Assembly: GCA_963753105.1 (NCBI GenBank)
Contig: CAVWBD010000003.1
Span: forward strand, 310,001 to 374,000
Reading direction: 5' to 3'
DNA length: 64,000 nucleotides
DNA from: SZUA-36 sp963753105
GTDB lineage: Bacteria > Pseudomonadota > Gammaproteobacteria > Xanthomonadales > SZUA-36
Both the position numbers and the translations under genes were made by a program. Each line of letters opens with the position of its first letter. Position 1 is the stretch's first letter. The notes under the pieces are model-generated. The model had not been told where the DNA came from, searched no databases, and saw nothing but the letters and a program-made list of their open reading frames with translations. Below are positions 52,203 to 62,113 of this stretch, in pieces.

Positions 52203-53204
52203 CTATGCGAGGTTGACTACCGTACGCCCCAGTGTAGTGCCTTCAATCAGCGCAGCGAATGCTTCGCCAATGTCATCCAGGGCCACTTCGTTGCGGACAA
52301 TGAGGTCCAGGTGCTGTGGACGCCATTCGTTGGCCAGGCGGTGCCACAGGACCTCCCTGAGGTCATACGGCGCGTTATTCGAGCTGATGCCGATCAGGCT
52401 GACCCCGCGCAGAATCATCGGGAGGTTGGTCGCGTTGAAACCGATTCCCCCGACCATACCGCACACGGCGATATTGCCCCACAGGTCGATTAACCGGCTG
52501 ATACCGGCCAGCGTGTCGCCACCCACGTTATCAATGCAGCCGGCCCAGCGCACCCTTTCAAGCGGCTGCTCACCCCAGTACAACTTGTGACGGGAAATGC
52601 ACTGGCGTGCGCCCAGTTTTTCGAGGTAGTCAAACTGCTCCGGTTTGCCGGTAATGGCATGGGCTTCGTAACCTGCTTTGGTCAGGATGTCGATGGCAAA
52701 ACTGCCGACCCCGCCACTGGCGCCCGTGACGACAATGGGACCGGCTTCAGGTGTCTGACCAAGTGCTTCCATGCGATACAGGGATATCGCAGCGGTAAAA
52801 CCCGCCGTTCCGATAGCCATGGCCTCGCGGGTTGTAAGACCGTCGGGTAAGGGGACTACATCCTCACTACGCAATCTCAGGTACTGGCTATAGCCGCCAT
52901 CAAATTTTTCAGACAGGTGACAGCCGGTAACCAACACCTTGTCACCCGCTTTGAATCGTTCACAATCTGAACTTATAACCTCGCCGGCCACATCAATACC
53001 GCCCGTGAGCGGGAACTTTTTCAGGATACTCCCTTTGCCCGTGGCCGCCAGGGCGTCCTTGAAATTGATACTGGACCACTCTCCACGTATGACGACATCA
53101 CCTTCGCTGAGATCATTGATCCCCACCATCTCAATGTCCGAACGATAACCCTCGCCGTCGTTGTGGATACGAAATGCCTTGAAAGTCTTTGGTATACCGC
53201 TCAT
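52203..53204 (-). CDS. acuI: YhdH/AcuI-family NADPH-dependent acrylyl-CoA reductase-like oxidoreductase
   Basis: A 333-residue zinc-free medium-chain dehydrogenase. The family order is clear: INFKDALAATGKG, FPLTGGIDVAGEV, DGLTTREAMAIGTAGFTAA, nucleotide-binding VTGASGGVGSFAIDIL and the end EGTTLGRTVV. AcuI reduces acryloyl-CoA to propionyl-CoA, important where DMSP is degraded; YhdH of E. coli has the same activity. No DMSP genes are in view, so a general acryloyl-CoA detoxifying role is more cautious. I start at 53204, with AGG before the ATG; 53216 is also possible. Confidence 0.87.
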   Translation of the reverse strand: MSGIPKTFKAFRIHNDGEGYRSDIEMVGINDLSEGDVVIRGEWSSINFKDALAATGKGSILKKFPLTGGIDVAGEVISSDCERFKAGDKVLVTGCHLSEKFDGGYSQYLRLRSEDVVPLPDGLTTREAMAIGTAGFTAAISLYRMEALGQTPEAGPIVVTGASGGVGSFAIDILTKAGYEAHAITGKPEQFDYLEKLGARQCISRHKLYWGEQPLERVRWAGCIDNVGGDTLAGISRLIDLWGNIAVCGMVGGIGFNATNLPMILRGVSLIGISSNNAPYDLREVLWHRLANEWRPQHLDLIVRNEVALDDIGEAFAALIEGTTLGRTVVNLA

Positions 53205-53232
53205 AAGCCTGTCCATTCGTTGGTTGATATTG

Positions 53233-54660
53233 CTAGTTTCCGCGATGAATAGCCCGTCCATCCACGTGCAAGGCGGCTTCGTGAACCGCCTCCGACAGGG
53301 TTGGATGGGCGTGGACGATACGTGCCAGGTCTTCGCTGGCGCCGTGGAATTCCATGGTCACCACACACTCCGCGATCAACTCCGACGCACCCGGGCCGAT
53401 GATGTGTACGCCGAGCACCTCGTCGGTTTCTGCATCGGCCAGCATTTTGACCATACCCGCCGCATCACCCATGGCCAGGCCGCGCCCGGTTGCCGCAAAC
53501 GGGAATGAACCGGCCCGGTAACCCGCTCCGGCTTCTTTCAGTTGCTGTTCCGTTTTGCCAACCCAGGCGATTTCCGGATCGGTGTATATCACCCAGGGTA
53601 CGGTGTCGAAATGGATATGGGCCGCTTTACCCGCGATCAGCTCGGCAACGGCGATGCCTTCCTCGGACGCCTTGTGTGCAAGCATCGGGCCACGCACACA
53701 ATCACCTACGGCCCACACTCCGGGCGCCGTGGTCTGCGAACTTTCGTTGACGCTGATCTGGCCCTGTTCATTCATCTCAACGCCACAGTCATCATGCAGC
53801 AAACCTTCGGTGTAAGGCCGGCGGCCAACTGCGACCAACAGGCGGTCAAAGCTGACTTCGCTTTCACCCTTCTTGTCCTCCAGCACTACCTTGACCTCAC
53901 CTTTGTCAACCGTGGCGGATTTAACCAGTGTGCCGAGACGGATATCGAGGCCCTGTTTTTTGAACAAACGCCCGGCCTGTTTTGCGATATCGGCATCGGC
54001 GGTGGGCAGCAATTCAGGCAATGCTTCCAGCAAGGTGACTTCAGCACCCAGGCGGCGCCACACCGAGCCCAGCTCAAGGCCAATGACGCCGGCGCCGATA
54101 ACGCCCAGCCGCCCGGGCACCTCGGCGAGGTCCAGGGCGCCCACGTTGTCGATGATGTATTCGCCGTCGAACGCCACGTTGGGTATGGCGATCGGTACCG
54201 AGCCGGATGCCAGGATGATATTGTCCGCCTGCAGCATGACCGTTTCCGACGATTCATGCGGTGTGAATTCCACCTGGCGCTCAGCCAGCAAACGTCCGCG
54301 GCCGTGGTACTGCTTGATCTTGTTGGCCTTGAACAACTGCGCCACGCCACCTGTCAACTGTTTCACCACCTTGTCTTTCCTGGACATCATCGTAGCGACA
54401 TCGATGCTGGCGTCGCTGACGCTGATGCCGTGGGCAGCATAATCGTGCTGCAGGTGATGATAGTGCTTGGAGCTGTCCAGCAGGGCTTTTGACGGTATAC
54501 AACCGACATTCAGACAGGTGCCACCCAGCGCGGCCTTGCCATCCTTGCCGGTATTCATATCGATGCAGGCCGTGCTCAGCCCCAGTTGCGCTGCCCTGAT
54601 CGCGGCCACGTAACCACCCGGGCCGCCACCGATAACGATTACATCAAATTTTTCAGTCAT
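53233..54660 (-). CDS. lpd: dihydrolipoyl dehydrogenase (E3)
   Basis: FAD enzyme that reoxidises dihydrolipoamide in 2-oxoacid dehydrogenase complexes. The 475 residues contain FAD motif VIVIGGGPGGYVAAIRAAQL, the redox disulfide Cys49-Cys54 in GGTCLNVGCIPSKAL, NAD motif VIGAGVIGLELGSVW, AVGDCVRGPMLAHKASEEG and the active-site HAHPTLSEAVHEAA. It is the third gene of sucA-sucB-lpd on the minus strand, 20 nt after sucB, so it serves 2-oxoglutarate dehydrogenase and perhaps other complexes. Confidence 0.97.
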   Translation of the reverse strand: MTEKFDVIVIGGGPGGYVAAIRAAQLGLSTACIDMNTGKDGKAALGGTCLNVGCIPSKALLDSSKHYHHLQHDYAAHGISVSDASIDVATMMSRKDKVVKQLTGGVAQLFKANKIKQYHGRGRLLAERQVEFTPHESSETVMLQADNIILASGSVPIAIPNVAFDGEYIIDNVGALDLAEVPGRLGVIGAGVIGLELGSVWRRLGAEVTLLEALPELLPTADADIAKQAGRLFKKQGLDIRLGTLVKSATVDKGEVKVVLEDKKGESEVSFDRLLVAVGRRPYTEGLLHDDCGVEMNEQGQISVNESSQTTAPGVWAVGDCVRGPMLAHKASEEGIAVAELIAGKAAHIHFDTVPWVIYTDPEIAWVGKTEQQLKEAGAGYRAGSFPFAATGRGLAMGDAAGMVKMLADAETDEVLGVHIIGPGASELIAECVVTMEFHGASEDLARIVHAHPTLSEAVHEAALHVDGRAIHRGN

Positions 54661-54680
54661 TCCTAAATCCAGAATTTGGT

Positions 54681-55841
54681 TTACAGGTTCAACAACAAGC
54701 GTGCCGGGTCTTCCAGCGCATCTTTCACCGCTACCAGGAACAGCACTGCGTCCTTGCCGTCGATGATGCGGTGGTCATAACTCAGCGCGATGTACATCAT
54801 CGGCCGGGCCACAACTTCGCCTTCCACGACAACGGCGCGCTCCTTGATCGTGTGCATGCCCAGGATTGCGCTCTGTGGCGGATTCAGCAAGGGTGTGGAA
54901 AGCAGGGAGCCGAATGTACCGCCATTGGTGATGCTGAACGTACCACCCTGCAAATCTTCCAGCGTAATCGAGCCGTCCCGCGCCCGCATCGCGAAGTCGC
55001 GGATGGCGTGTTCGGCATCCGCCAGCGTCATGTGTTCTGCGTTTCTCAAGATCGGTACCATCAGGCCACGCTCGGTGGACACCGCGATTCCGATATCCTG
55101 GTAACCGTGATAAACGATCTCATCGCCTTCCATGGAGGCGTTGACGACCGGGTGCTTGCGCAAGGCGTCGCAAACCGCCTTTACAAAGAAAGACATCAGG
55201 CCGAGCTTGACGCCGTGCTGTTGTTCAAAGGCTTCCTTGTATTTCCGGCGCAGGTCCATGACGGCCTTCAGGTCCACCTCGTTGAACGAGGTCAGGATTG
55301 CAGCGGTGTTCTGTGCTTCCTTCATGCGTGCAGCAATCGTTGAGCGCAAACGCGTCATTTTGACCCGTTCCTCGGGCCGCGCACCTGCCTGGACACTGCC
55401 TTGCACGTGCTGAATCACGTCGGCCTTGGTGATGCGCCCACCGCGGCCGGTGCCGGTCACCTGGCTAACATCGGCGTTTTCCTCTTCCGCAACACGCCGC
55501 GCTGCCGGACTCAGCTTCGCCGTATCCGTGGAGCCTGCAGGTTTCTCATCGCCCACGGCCTCAGGTTCGGGTTCGCTGGCGGTCTCCTCGACCGCTTCTA
55601 CCGCACCTTCCTCGATCAGGCCCAGCAACTCACCGCTGGTGACCGTCTCACCGCTGTCACGGACGATTTTGCTAACCACACCATCGACCGGGGAAGGTAC
55701 TTCGAGCACCACCTTGTCGGTTTCCAGGTCCAACAGGTTTTCATCCCGGCGTATGCTATCGCCGGGCTGTTTATGCCAGGCGGCAACGGTTGCATCGGCA
55801 ACGGATTCCGGTAAAACGGGCACTTTGACTTCTGTACTCAT
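54681..55841 (-). CDS. sucB: 2-oxoglutarate dehydrogenase E2, dihydrolipoyllysine succinyltransferase
   Basis: Core subunit of the 2-oxoglutarate dehydrogenase complex, 386 residues. A lipoyl domain with Lys43 in DLETDKVVLEV is followed by a Pro/Glu/Ala-rich linker (EETASEPEPEAVGDEKPAGS), the E3-binding domain (SPAARRVAEEENADVSQV) and the catalytic domain with His in SYDHRIIDGKDAVLF. GTFSITNGGTFGS is the usual succinyltransferase stretch. It lies between sucA (20 nt upstream) and lpd in one operon. Confidence 0.97.
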   Translation of the reverse strand: MSTEVKVPVLPESVADATVAAWHKQPGDSIRRDENLLDLETDKVVLEVPSPVDGVVSKIVRDSGETVTSGELLGLIEEGAVEAVEETASEPEPEAVGDEKPAGSTDTAKLSPAARRVAEEENADVSQVTGTGRGGRITKADVIQHVQGSVQAGARPEERVKMTRLRSTIAARMKEAQNTAAILTSFNEVDLKAVMDLRRKYKEAFEQQHGVKLGLMSFFVKAVCDALRKHPVVNASMEGDEIVYHGYQDIGIAVSTERGLMVPILRNAEHMTLADAEHAIRDFAMRARDGSITLEDLQGGTFSITNGGTFGSLLSTPLLNPPQSAILGMHTIKERAVVVEGEVVARPMMYIALSYDHRIIDGKDAVLFLVAVKDALEDPARLLLNL

Positions 55842-55861
55842 CTTCTTCCCTTGTTATGTGG

Positions 55862-58714
55862 TCAGCTTGTGAGCTGACCCGTTCTGCTATTCAATTTCAA
55901 TCCGGCCCCGGGTGTAATGGCCTCGGTTACCAGGGTTTTCTGTTCTTCCAGGTGCACGGGGAAATACCCCACCGCCGGTGAAGCCGAGCTGGGCCTGCCG
56001 GCGTAATAAAGCGTCTGATGATCATGCATGGCAGCAATCAGGTTGTGGATGGCCTGGTACCACGCGCCCTGGTTCTGTGGTTCTTCCTGGCACCAGGCGA
56101 CCTCGCAGTCATCGGGATACCCCGCCAGCATTTCTGATAACTCCGCGTACGGCACCGGGTACAACTGTTCGACCCTGACCACCGCGATATCTTCGCGCGG
56201 TGTTGTCTCGAGTGCGTCCACCAGGTCGTAATACACCTTGCCGGAACACAGGACCACGCGTTTGACTTTCGCCTTGTCAGCGATCTGCGTATCGTCGATA
56301 AGCAGCTGGAATTCGCCATCGGTCAAATCTTCCAGCGTCGAGGTCGAGGCCTTGTTCCGCAGCAGGCTCTTGGGTGTCATGACGATCAGCGGCTTGCGTG
56401 TACCCATCAGCATCTGCCGGCGGATCATGTGGAACATCTGGGCCGGCGTGGTCGGCACGCAGACCTGGATATTGTTGTTGGAACACAGTTGCATGAAGCG
56501 CTCCAGGCGGGCGCTGGAATGTTCAGGGCCCTGGCCCTCGTAGCCATGCGGGAGAAACATCACCAGGCCACACAAACGCCCCCACTTTGCCTCACCGGAT
56601 GACAGGAACTGGTCGATCACGACCTGTGCGCCATTGGCAAAGTCACCAAACTGGGCTTCCCAGATAACCAGCGTTTCGGGCGCCGCCGTGGCGTAGCCAT
56701 ATTCAAAACCCGTCACGGCTTCCTCTGACAACAGGGAGTCGATGATGTTGACGTCTACCTGCGGATTGATTTCTGCCAAGGGCGTGAAGACGGCGCCGTC
56801 CTCCTGGTTGTGCAATACGGCGTGGCGGTGGAAGAAGGTGCCGCGGCCGGAATCCTGCCCGACCAGGCGCAGCCCCGTACCGGTGCTGACCAGGCTGGCG
56901 TAGGCTACGGTTTCGCAGAACCCCCAGTCCAGTCGCAGTTCACCGCGCGCCATTTTCTTCCGGTCGTCGATGATCTTTTTGACCCGGGGGTGCAGTACAA
57001 AGCCGTCGGGCAGACGGGTCATCTTGTCAGCCAGGGCAGTAACCGTATCCCGGTCCAGGCTTGTCACAACACCCGGCGTGGTCACGCTGCCTTGGTCATA
57101 GCTGTGCCAGTGGGCAGCGTATTCGTTCATATGCGGATGGGCTTCCACATCCGCGACCTGTTCCCCCTCATCCAGCTTGCGGCGATACTCATCCATCAGG
57201 GCCTGCGGCAGTTCCGGGTTGACGATCTTGCGCTTGACCAGGTCATCGGCATACTTCTGCCGGGTGGTCTCAAGTCCACGGATGGTCTTGTACATCATCG
57301 GTTGCGTGGCCGCCGGTTCATCGGCCTCGTTATGCCCGTGCTTGCGGTAGCAGACCAGGTCGATGACAACATCGCGTTTGAAGCGCTGGCGGAAATCGCA
57401 GGCGATCTTCATGACGTGGTGCACCGCTTCCGGGTCATCCCCGTTGACGTGGAAAATCGGTGCATGGACCATCTTGGCCACAGCCGTGCAATACAGGGTG
57501 GAACGCGTGTCCTCGATCCTGCTGGTGGTAAAACCGATCTGGTTATTGATCACGATATGCAGCGTGCCACCGACGGCGAATCCGCGTGTCTCGGACATCT
57601 GGAACAACTCCATGACCACGCCCTGGCCGGAAAACGCCGCGTCCCCGTGGATCAGGATAGGCATGACCTGGTCGTGGGCCTCGTCCTTGCGCCGGACCTG
57701 GCGGGCGCGGGCGGAACCCAGCACGACCGGGTCGACAATTTCCAGGTGCGACGGGTTGAAGGCCAGCGCCATGTGTACTTCACCGCCCGGGGTCTTGATA
57801 TCAGACGCAAAACCGAGGTGGTATTTAACATCGCCAGGGCGCTCCGGGTCATTGACAGCGTGGTTTCCTTCAAATTCGTCAAACAACAGGGAAGGTGATT
57901 TACCAAGGATGTTGACCAACACGTTCAAACGGCCCCGGTGCGCCATCCCGATGACGATCTCCTCGACGCCGTTGGCGCCGGAGTGCAGCATGGTCTCGTG
58001 CAGCAACGGGATCAGGCTGTCGCCACCTTCCAGTGAAAACCGTTTCTGGCCGACGTAACGCGTGTGCAGGTATTTTTCCAGGCCCTCGGCTGCTGTCAGC
58101 ATTTGCAGGATACGCAGACGTTCGTTGTCCGTGACGTCGTAGTAACCCTGTGAGCCCTCGATCCGTTCCCGTATCCAGTCACGCTTGGCCGTATCGACCA
58201 TGTGCATGTATTCGACGCCGATGCTCTGGCAGTAAACCCTGCTCACCAGCGCCAGGATATCTTTCAGCGTCATACGTGGCTGTTCGACCGCCAGCGACCC
58301 GGTATCGAACTCGTGCTCAAGATCGGTTTCGGTCAAATCGTGAAAATCGAGTTCCAGGTCGGCCACCGGTTCGTGGTGGGCGATACCCAGCGGATTCAGC
58401 TTGGCGACTTCGTGCCCGCGGATGCGGAACGAGTTGACCATGCGTGAAACACAGGCCTGCTTGTGGTCGGTGAATTCGCTGCCAACGGCAGGGTAGGTCG
58501 AGGCATGCAGGGGCAGGTTCCGAAAGCGCTCGGCAATTTTTTGGTGCCCGGTTTCCGGGCCCTCACCGGCGGGCATGGATTCAAAATGCTTGCGCCATTG
58601 CTCCGGCACGCTGTCCGGGTCTTCCAGCCAGGATTCATACCAGGCCTCGATATAAGATGCATTGCCACCGTAAAGATGCGAGGACTGGTATAGCTGTTTC
58701 AGTTTTGAACTCAC
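55862..58714 (-). CDS. sucA: 2-oxoglutarate dehydrogenase E1
   Basis: Thiamine-diphosphate enzyme of the TCA cycle, 950 residues, slightly longer than E. coli SucA. It begins with the E2-binding helix region (LYQSSHLYGGNASYIEAWYE). The active-site sequences include GMAHRGRLNVLVNILGKSP, HLGFASDIKTPGG, LIHGDAAFSGQGVVMELFQM, the diphosphate-binding GDDPEAVHHVM with NEADEPAATQPMMY, and RGTFFHRHAVLHNQ. It is first in sucA-sucB-lpd. AGTATA on the plus strand (58752-58757) reads TATACT on the coding strand and may be its -10 box. No succinate dehydrogenase genes are upstream here. Confidence 0.97.
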   Translation of the reverse strand: MSSKLKQLYQSSHLYGGNASYIEAWYESWLEDPDSVPEQWRKHFESMPAGEGPETGHQKIAERFRNLPLHASTYPAVGSEFTDHKQACVSRMVNSFRIRGHEVAKLNPLGIAHHEPVADLELDFHDLTETDLEHEFDTGSLAVEQPRMTLKDILALVSRVYCQSIGVEYMHMVDTAKRDWIRERIEGSQGYYDVTDNERLRILQMLTAAEGLEKYLHTRYVGQKRFSLEGGDSLIPLLHETMLHSGANGVEEIVIGMAHRGRLNVLVNILGKSPSLLFDEFEGNHAVNDPERPGDVKYHLGFASDIKTPGGEVHMALAFNPSHLEIVDPVVLGSARARQVRRKDEAHDQVMPILIHGDAAFSGQGVVMELFQMSETRGFAVGGTLHIVINNQIGFTTSRIEDTRSTLYCTAVAKMVHAPIFHVNGDDPEAVHHVMKIACDFRQRFKRDVVIDLVCYRKHGHNEADEPAATQPMMYKTIRGLETTRQKYADDLVKRKIVNPELPQALMDEYRRKLDEGEQVADVEAHPHMNEYAAHWHSYDQGSVTTPGVVTSLDRDTVTALADKMTRLPDGFVLHPRVKKIIDDRKKMARGELRLDWGFCETVAYASLVSTGTGLRLVGQDSGRGTFFHRHAVLHNQEDGAVFTPLAEINPQVDVNIIDSLLSEEAVTGFEYGYATAAPETLVIWEAQFGDFANGAQVVIDQFLSSGEAKWGRLCGLVMFLPHGYEGQGPEHSSARLERFMQLCSNNNIQVCVPTTPAQMFHMIRRQMLMGTRKPLIVMTPKSLLRNKASTSTLEDLTDGEFQLLIDDTQIADKAKVKRVVLCSGKVYYDLVDALETTPREDIAVVRVEQLYPVPYAELSEMLAGYPDDCEVAWCQEEPQNQGAWYQAIHNLIAAMHDHQTLYYAGRPSSASPAVGYFPVHLEEQKTLVTEAITPGAGLKLNSRTGQLTS

Positions 58715-58948
58715 GTATCGCGCGCCTATGAAATGCCGTGGTGAACATTTAAGTATAACTGTTTAAAAGGAGTTTAAGGACCCTGTCTTTATTAACCCGG
58801 GCGCCTGAAAATCATCGCTGTGCCAGCACCGATCATATAGGGGTGTTGTGGTGAAACAAAAGGGGCCTGGTGTATTAATTTTTGTCGAACCACCAAAAAA
58901 TAAATGCACCTGCCCCCTTTAACCAATGTCACTTAATCAGAATGGAAT

Positions 58949-59149
58949 GCTGTGGTGGGGTGTTTGCTGCCGGGACCGTGAGCGACACGACTGCAGGGAT
59001 GCAGGAGGTACGAGCCCAAGGATGGGCGAAGGTAGAACAACGCAGGAGCAATTGTCGAGAGCAACGCAGGAGCAGGTGCCGAGGAAGTCGCGACCGAGCC
59101 CCCAAGGACGGGTTCACGGCGTGTCCCGGAAGTAAATACGCACCACAGC
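58949..59149. repeat. covarying hairpin element, enlarged type A
   Basis: A 201-nt element. The arms GCTGTGGTGGGGTGTTTGCT... and ...AGTAAATACGCACCACAGC pair over about 27 positions. On the minus strand the core is ACACGCCGTGAACCCGTCC, then TTGGGGGCTCGGTCGCGAC. Between core and closing arm it holds extra modules (CTGCTCCTGCGTTG, TTGCTCCTGCGTTGTTCT, CATCCTTGGGCTCGTACC) that recur at 63640-63780. The 476-nt gap between sucA and roxA otherwise shows only promoter-like AT-rich sequence. Confidence 0.8.
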
Positions 59150-59190
59150 ATAGACTTCACTACACGGTGAAGCTGCTGCTTTACTCTTCT

Positions 59191-60321
59191 TCAGTCGATC
59201 AAGAAATGACCTGCATTGATCAGTTTGGTGAGAGTCTGCAGTGCTGCGTGATCCAGCTTGTCTGCATCGAGAGAAGGGCTGGCCCTGTGGCACAGGACCT
59301 CGGCTAGTGCAATGCTGCATTCGTAGTGTTGACCTGCCGCATAAAGACATGCGCCGTCGGAGGTTTCAATCCAAGCCAGGCGTGTCCAGGGATTACGCAT
59401 CAGCGTCGCACCCTGCTGCAAGGCTGCCAGCACCTCAGGTTCTTGCATGGCTTTTGGTTGTGGCACCGGTTCATTCGCCAGCCTGAAACGACTCATAAAC
59501 GCTGCCAGGTATTGATGCAGGCCATCGCTGTCGTCCAGTTTTGATGCCATCAAGTCACGCAAACCCTGCAATGCCCCGGCATCGATCTCACCTGCCCGGG
59601 CTACACGCTGTAATTCCGGGTCAACGTAACGGCCGCCGTCATCGTCGGTAAACGCCAGCCATTCACCAAGGCCCTGCAACAGGTCCGCTGCCGAGGGCGC
59701 ACGTGCACCGATCGACCAGCTCATGCCGGGTTCCAGCGCAACACCGTGGTGGGCCACACCCGGTGGCAGGTACAGCATGTCGCCGGCTTCCAGCACCCAC
59801 TCCTGTTCAGGTTTGAAACAACGTAGTACGTTCAACGGGCAGCCCGGCAGCAATTCCGGGTCATAATCGTGTGCGATCTGCCAGCGGCGCTTACCTTCGG
59901 CCTGCAACAGGAACACGTCGTACTGATCGGTGTGCGGTCCGACCGAACCACCGGTGGCGGCATAACTGATCATCAGGTCATCGAGGCGCCAGCCCGGGAT
60001 GAAACTGAACTGCTGCATCAGTTCCTGCAGCGGTGCGTAGTGCTTTTCGACGTCCTGCACCAGCAGGGTCCAGTTATCCTCCGGCAGGGTGGCAAAATCC
60101 CGTTCTTCAAAAGGGCCGTGCCTGACGCTCCAGTCTGCCGCATCATATGTGCCGCTGACCAGGCGTGACTCGGCCATTTCCTCGCAGGCCAGGCCCGCCA
60201 GGTCGTCACCGTCGAGTACGGGTTCAAAGCCCGGGAATGCCTGGCGGATCAGGCAGGGTTTCTTTTGCCAGTATTCTTCGAGAAACCGGCCAGTTGTGAG
60301 TTGCCCCAGCGGGGCGCTCAT
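59191..60321 (-). CDS. roxA: ribosomal protein L16 arginine hydroxylase (RoxA/YcfD)
   Basis: Iron(II)/2-oxoglutarate oxygenase with a JmjC-type cupin that in E. coli hydroxylates Arg81 of ribosomal protein L16. The 376 residues show FLEEYWQKKPCLIRQAF at the start, the iron motif HTDQYDVFLLQ (HxD), the distal His in LPPGVAHHGVALEPG and SIGARAPSAADLL, all family marks. The start overlaps the purB stop (ATGA, 60318-60321), so it is translationally coupled to purB. Confidence 0.95.
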   Translation of the reverse strand: MSAPLGQLTTGRFLEEYWQKKPCLIRQAFPGFEPVLDGDDLAGLACEEMAESRLVSGTYDAADWSVRHGPFEERDFATLPEDNWTLLVQDVEKHYAPLQELMQQFSFIPGWRLDDLMISYAATGGSVGPHTDQYDVFLLQAEGKRRWQIAHDYDPELLPGCPLNVLRCFKPEQEWVLEAGDMLYLPPGVAHHGVALEPGMSWSIGARAPSAADLLQGLGEWLAFTDDDGGRYVDPELQRVARAGEIDAGALQGLRDLMASKLDDSDGLHQYLAAFMSRFRLANEPVPQPKAMQEPEVLAALQQGATLMRNPWTRLAWIETSDGACLYAAGQHYECSIALAEVLCHRASPSLDADKLDHAALQTLTKLINAGHFLID

Positions 60322-61700
60322 GTTTTGTCTTTACCGACCAGGCTTGCCATCTGTGCCGCGTTACCGGTGTAACCGGCGGGGGTCAGTTGCAACAGCTGTT
60401 GCTTCGCCTGATCCGGGATGTCCAGCCCTTGGATAAATCCCTGCAATGTCTGCGCAGTAATCGCCTTGCCCCGGGTCAACGCTTTGAGCTGTTCGTAAGG
60501 GTTTTCGATACCATGCAGACGCATCACGGTCTGGATGGGTTCTGCGAGAACCTCCCAACTACCGTCGAGGTCAGCGGCTATATTCGCAGCGTTGACCTGC
60601 AATTTTCCCAGGCCCTTCAACAACGAGGAATAGGCGATCAGGCTGTGACCGGCGGCCGTGCCCACGGTGCGCAACACGGTGGAGTCGGTCAGGTCACGCT
60701 GCCAGCGGGACAGGGGCAGCTTGCCTGCAAGGTGGCCGAGCAGAGCATTGGCGACCCCGAGATTGCCCTCGGCGTTCTCAAAATCAATCGGGTTGACCTT
60801 GTGCGGCATGGTCGATGAACCGACTTCACCGGCGACCGTTTTCTGGCCGAAATAGCCCATCGAGATATAGGCCCAGATATCCCGGCACAGGTCGATCAGG
60901 ATCACGTGGTAACGGCTCAGCGTTTGAAAACCCTCGGCCATCCAGTCATGTGGTTCGATCTGCGTGGTCCACGGGTTCCAGTCGAGGCCCAATGACTCGA
61001 CAAACTGCTGTGCAAACCGGGGCCAGTCCACCTGCGGGCAGGCCACGATGTGTGCATTGAAATTCCCCACTGCACCGTTGATCTTGCCGAGCATGACCTG
61101 CCGGTCAAATTCCCCGGCCTGGCGTTGCAGGCGCATGGCGACGTTGGCAATTTCCTTGCCCAGCGTGGTGGGGGAGGCCGCCTGGCCATGGGTGCGTGAC
61201 AACATCGGCAGTTCGGCGTTTTCCCGCGCGATGGTGGCCAGGGCGGTGTCCAGTTCTGCAAAAGCCGGCTGGAATACCTGCTCGCGGGCATCCGCCATCA
61301 TCAGGGCGTAGGCCAGGTTGTTGATATCTTCCGAGGTGCAGGCAAAATGCAGGAACTCGGCTAAGCGTTGCAGCTCATCCTGCCCTGTAAAACATTCCTT
61401 CAGGTAATATTCGACCGCCTTCACATCGTGGTTGGTCGTCACCTCGATGGCCTTGACCCGTTCCGCCGCTGCAACATCGAAATTTTCAATCAGATCATCC
61501 AGGTACGCATTGGCTGCTTCGCTCAGCGGGCTTAGCTGTGGAATTTCGGCGCATTCAGCCAGGGCCTGGAACCAGCGAATCTCAACGATCACACGGTAGC
61601 GGATCAGGCCGTATTCACTGAATATCCCGCGCAGGGCAGCGGTGCGGTTCGCATAACGTCCGTCAACAGATGAAATCGCGGTCAGGGGAGAAAGTTGCAT
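60318..61700 (-). CDS. purB: adenylosuccinate lyase
   Basis: Catalyses two fumarate-releasing steps of purine synthesis (SAICAR to AICAR, and adenylosuccinate to AMP). The 460-residue sequence starts MQLSPLTAISSVDGRYANRT and has the signature GSSTMPHKVNPIDFENAEGN, CTSEDINNLAYALM, TNHDVKAVEYYLKE and LSRTHGQAASPTTLGKE, like E. coli PurB. I start at 61700; an upstream reading to 61955 runs through a hairpin repeat. It is first in a purB-roxA pair. Confidence 0.97.
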   Translation of the reverse strand: MQLSPLTAISSVDGRYANRTAALRGIFSEYGLIRYRVIVEIRWFQALAECAEIPQLSPLSEAANAYLDDLIENFDVAAAERVKAIEVTTNHDVKAVEYYLKECFTGQDELQRLAEFLHFACTSEDINNLAYALMMADAREQVFQPAFAELDTALATIARENAELPMLSRTHGQAASPTTLGKEIANVAMRLQRQAGEFDRQVMLGKINGAVGNFNAHIVACPQVDWPRFAQQFVESLGLDWNPWTTQIEPHDWMAEGFQTLSRYHVILIDLCRDIWAYISMGYFGQKTVAGEVGSSTMPHKVNPIDFENAEGNLGVANALLGHLAGKLPLSRWQRDLTDSTVLRTVGTAAGHSLIAYSSLLKGLGKLQVNAANIAADLDGSWEVLAEPIQTVMRLHGIENPYEQLKALTRGKAITAQTLQGFIQGLDIPDQAKQQLLQLTPAGYTGNAAQMASLVGKDKT

Positions 61701-61788
61701 GGTGCTTCCGGCTCTTTTTTGTGCAGGGCAATGATACTTTAAAAATGCAGTCAGGTTCACTGCGGTGCCGTTTAATCTGGTATGGGAC

Positions 61789-61894
61789 GCTGGAGTGGTG
61801 TATTCCTTCCCAGGACACGTCGTATATACGTCCCTGTAGACTCGGTCGCGACTCCTGTCGCTCACGGTCCCGGGAAGGCGCACACCACCCCAGC
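61789..61894. repeat. covarying hairpin element, type A
   Basis: A 106-nt element. Arms GCTGGAGTGGTGTATTCC...CAGGAC and GTCCCGGGAAGGCGCACACC...CAGC pair over about 24 of 28 positions. The core is ACACGTCGTATATACGTCC, then CTGTAGACTC. The inner stem is GCGAC-TCCT-GTCGC. It lies upstream of purB. Confidence 0.83.
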
Positions 61895-61960
61895 TGACTC
61901 CACCCAGACGCAAAACTAGGTGAAACCCACTGTACAAAGACCAAGGAGATGACATACAAG

Positions 61961-62069
61961 CCAGGGGAGTGCCCTGCTTTTACAGGACCGTACGAAACAG
62001 GGAAGTTTCGTACGCGCCCCCAGGGATGGGTTTACGGCATGTCCTGAAAAAGACGGGGCGCTTGCCTGG
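61961..62069. repeat. covarying hairpin element, type C
   Basis: A 109-nt element. Arms CCAGGGGAGTGCCCTGCTTT...CAGGAC and GTCCTG...AAAAGACGGGGCGCTTG...CTGG pair. The inner stem CGTACGAAAC-AGGGAA-GTTTCGTACG is a perfect 10 bp. On the minus strand the core is ACATGCCGTAAACCCATCC, then CTGGGGGCGC. It sits 67 nt from the type A copy at 61789, the same kind of pairing as at 28357/28506. It resembles the copy at 13218 in its arms. Confidence 0.83.
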
Positions 62070-62113
62070 CGAAACTCCACCATTGGATAGCAAATCTATT
62101 ACTAAGCAATTGG

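Noticed and set aside
56810..57898. A 362-residue plus-strand gene opposite sucA
   Set aside because: Long antisense open frame caused by GC-rich codon use in sucA; no recognisable domain.
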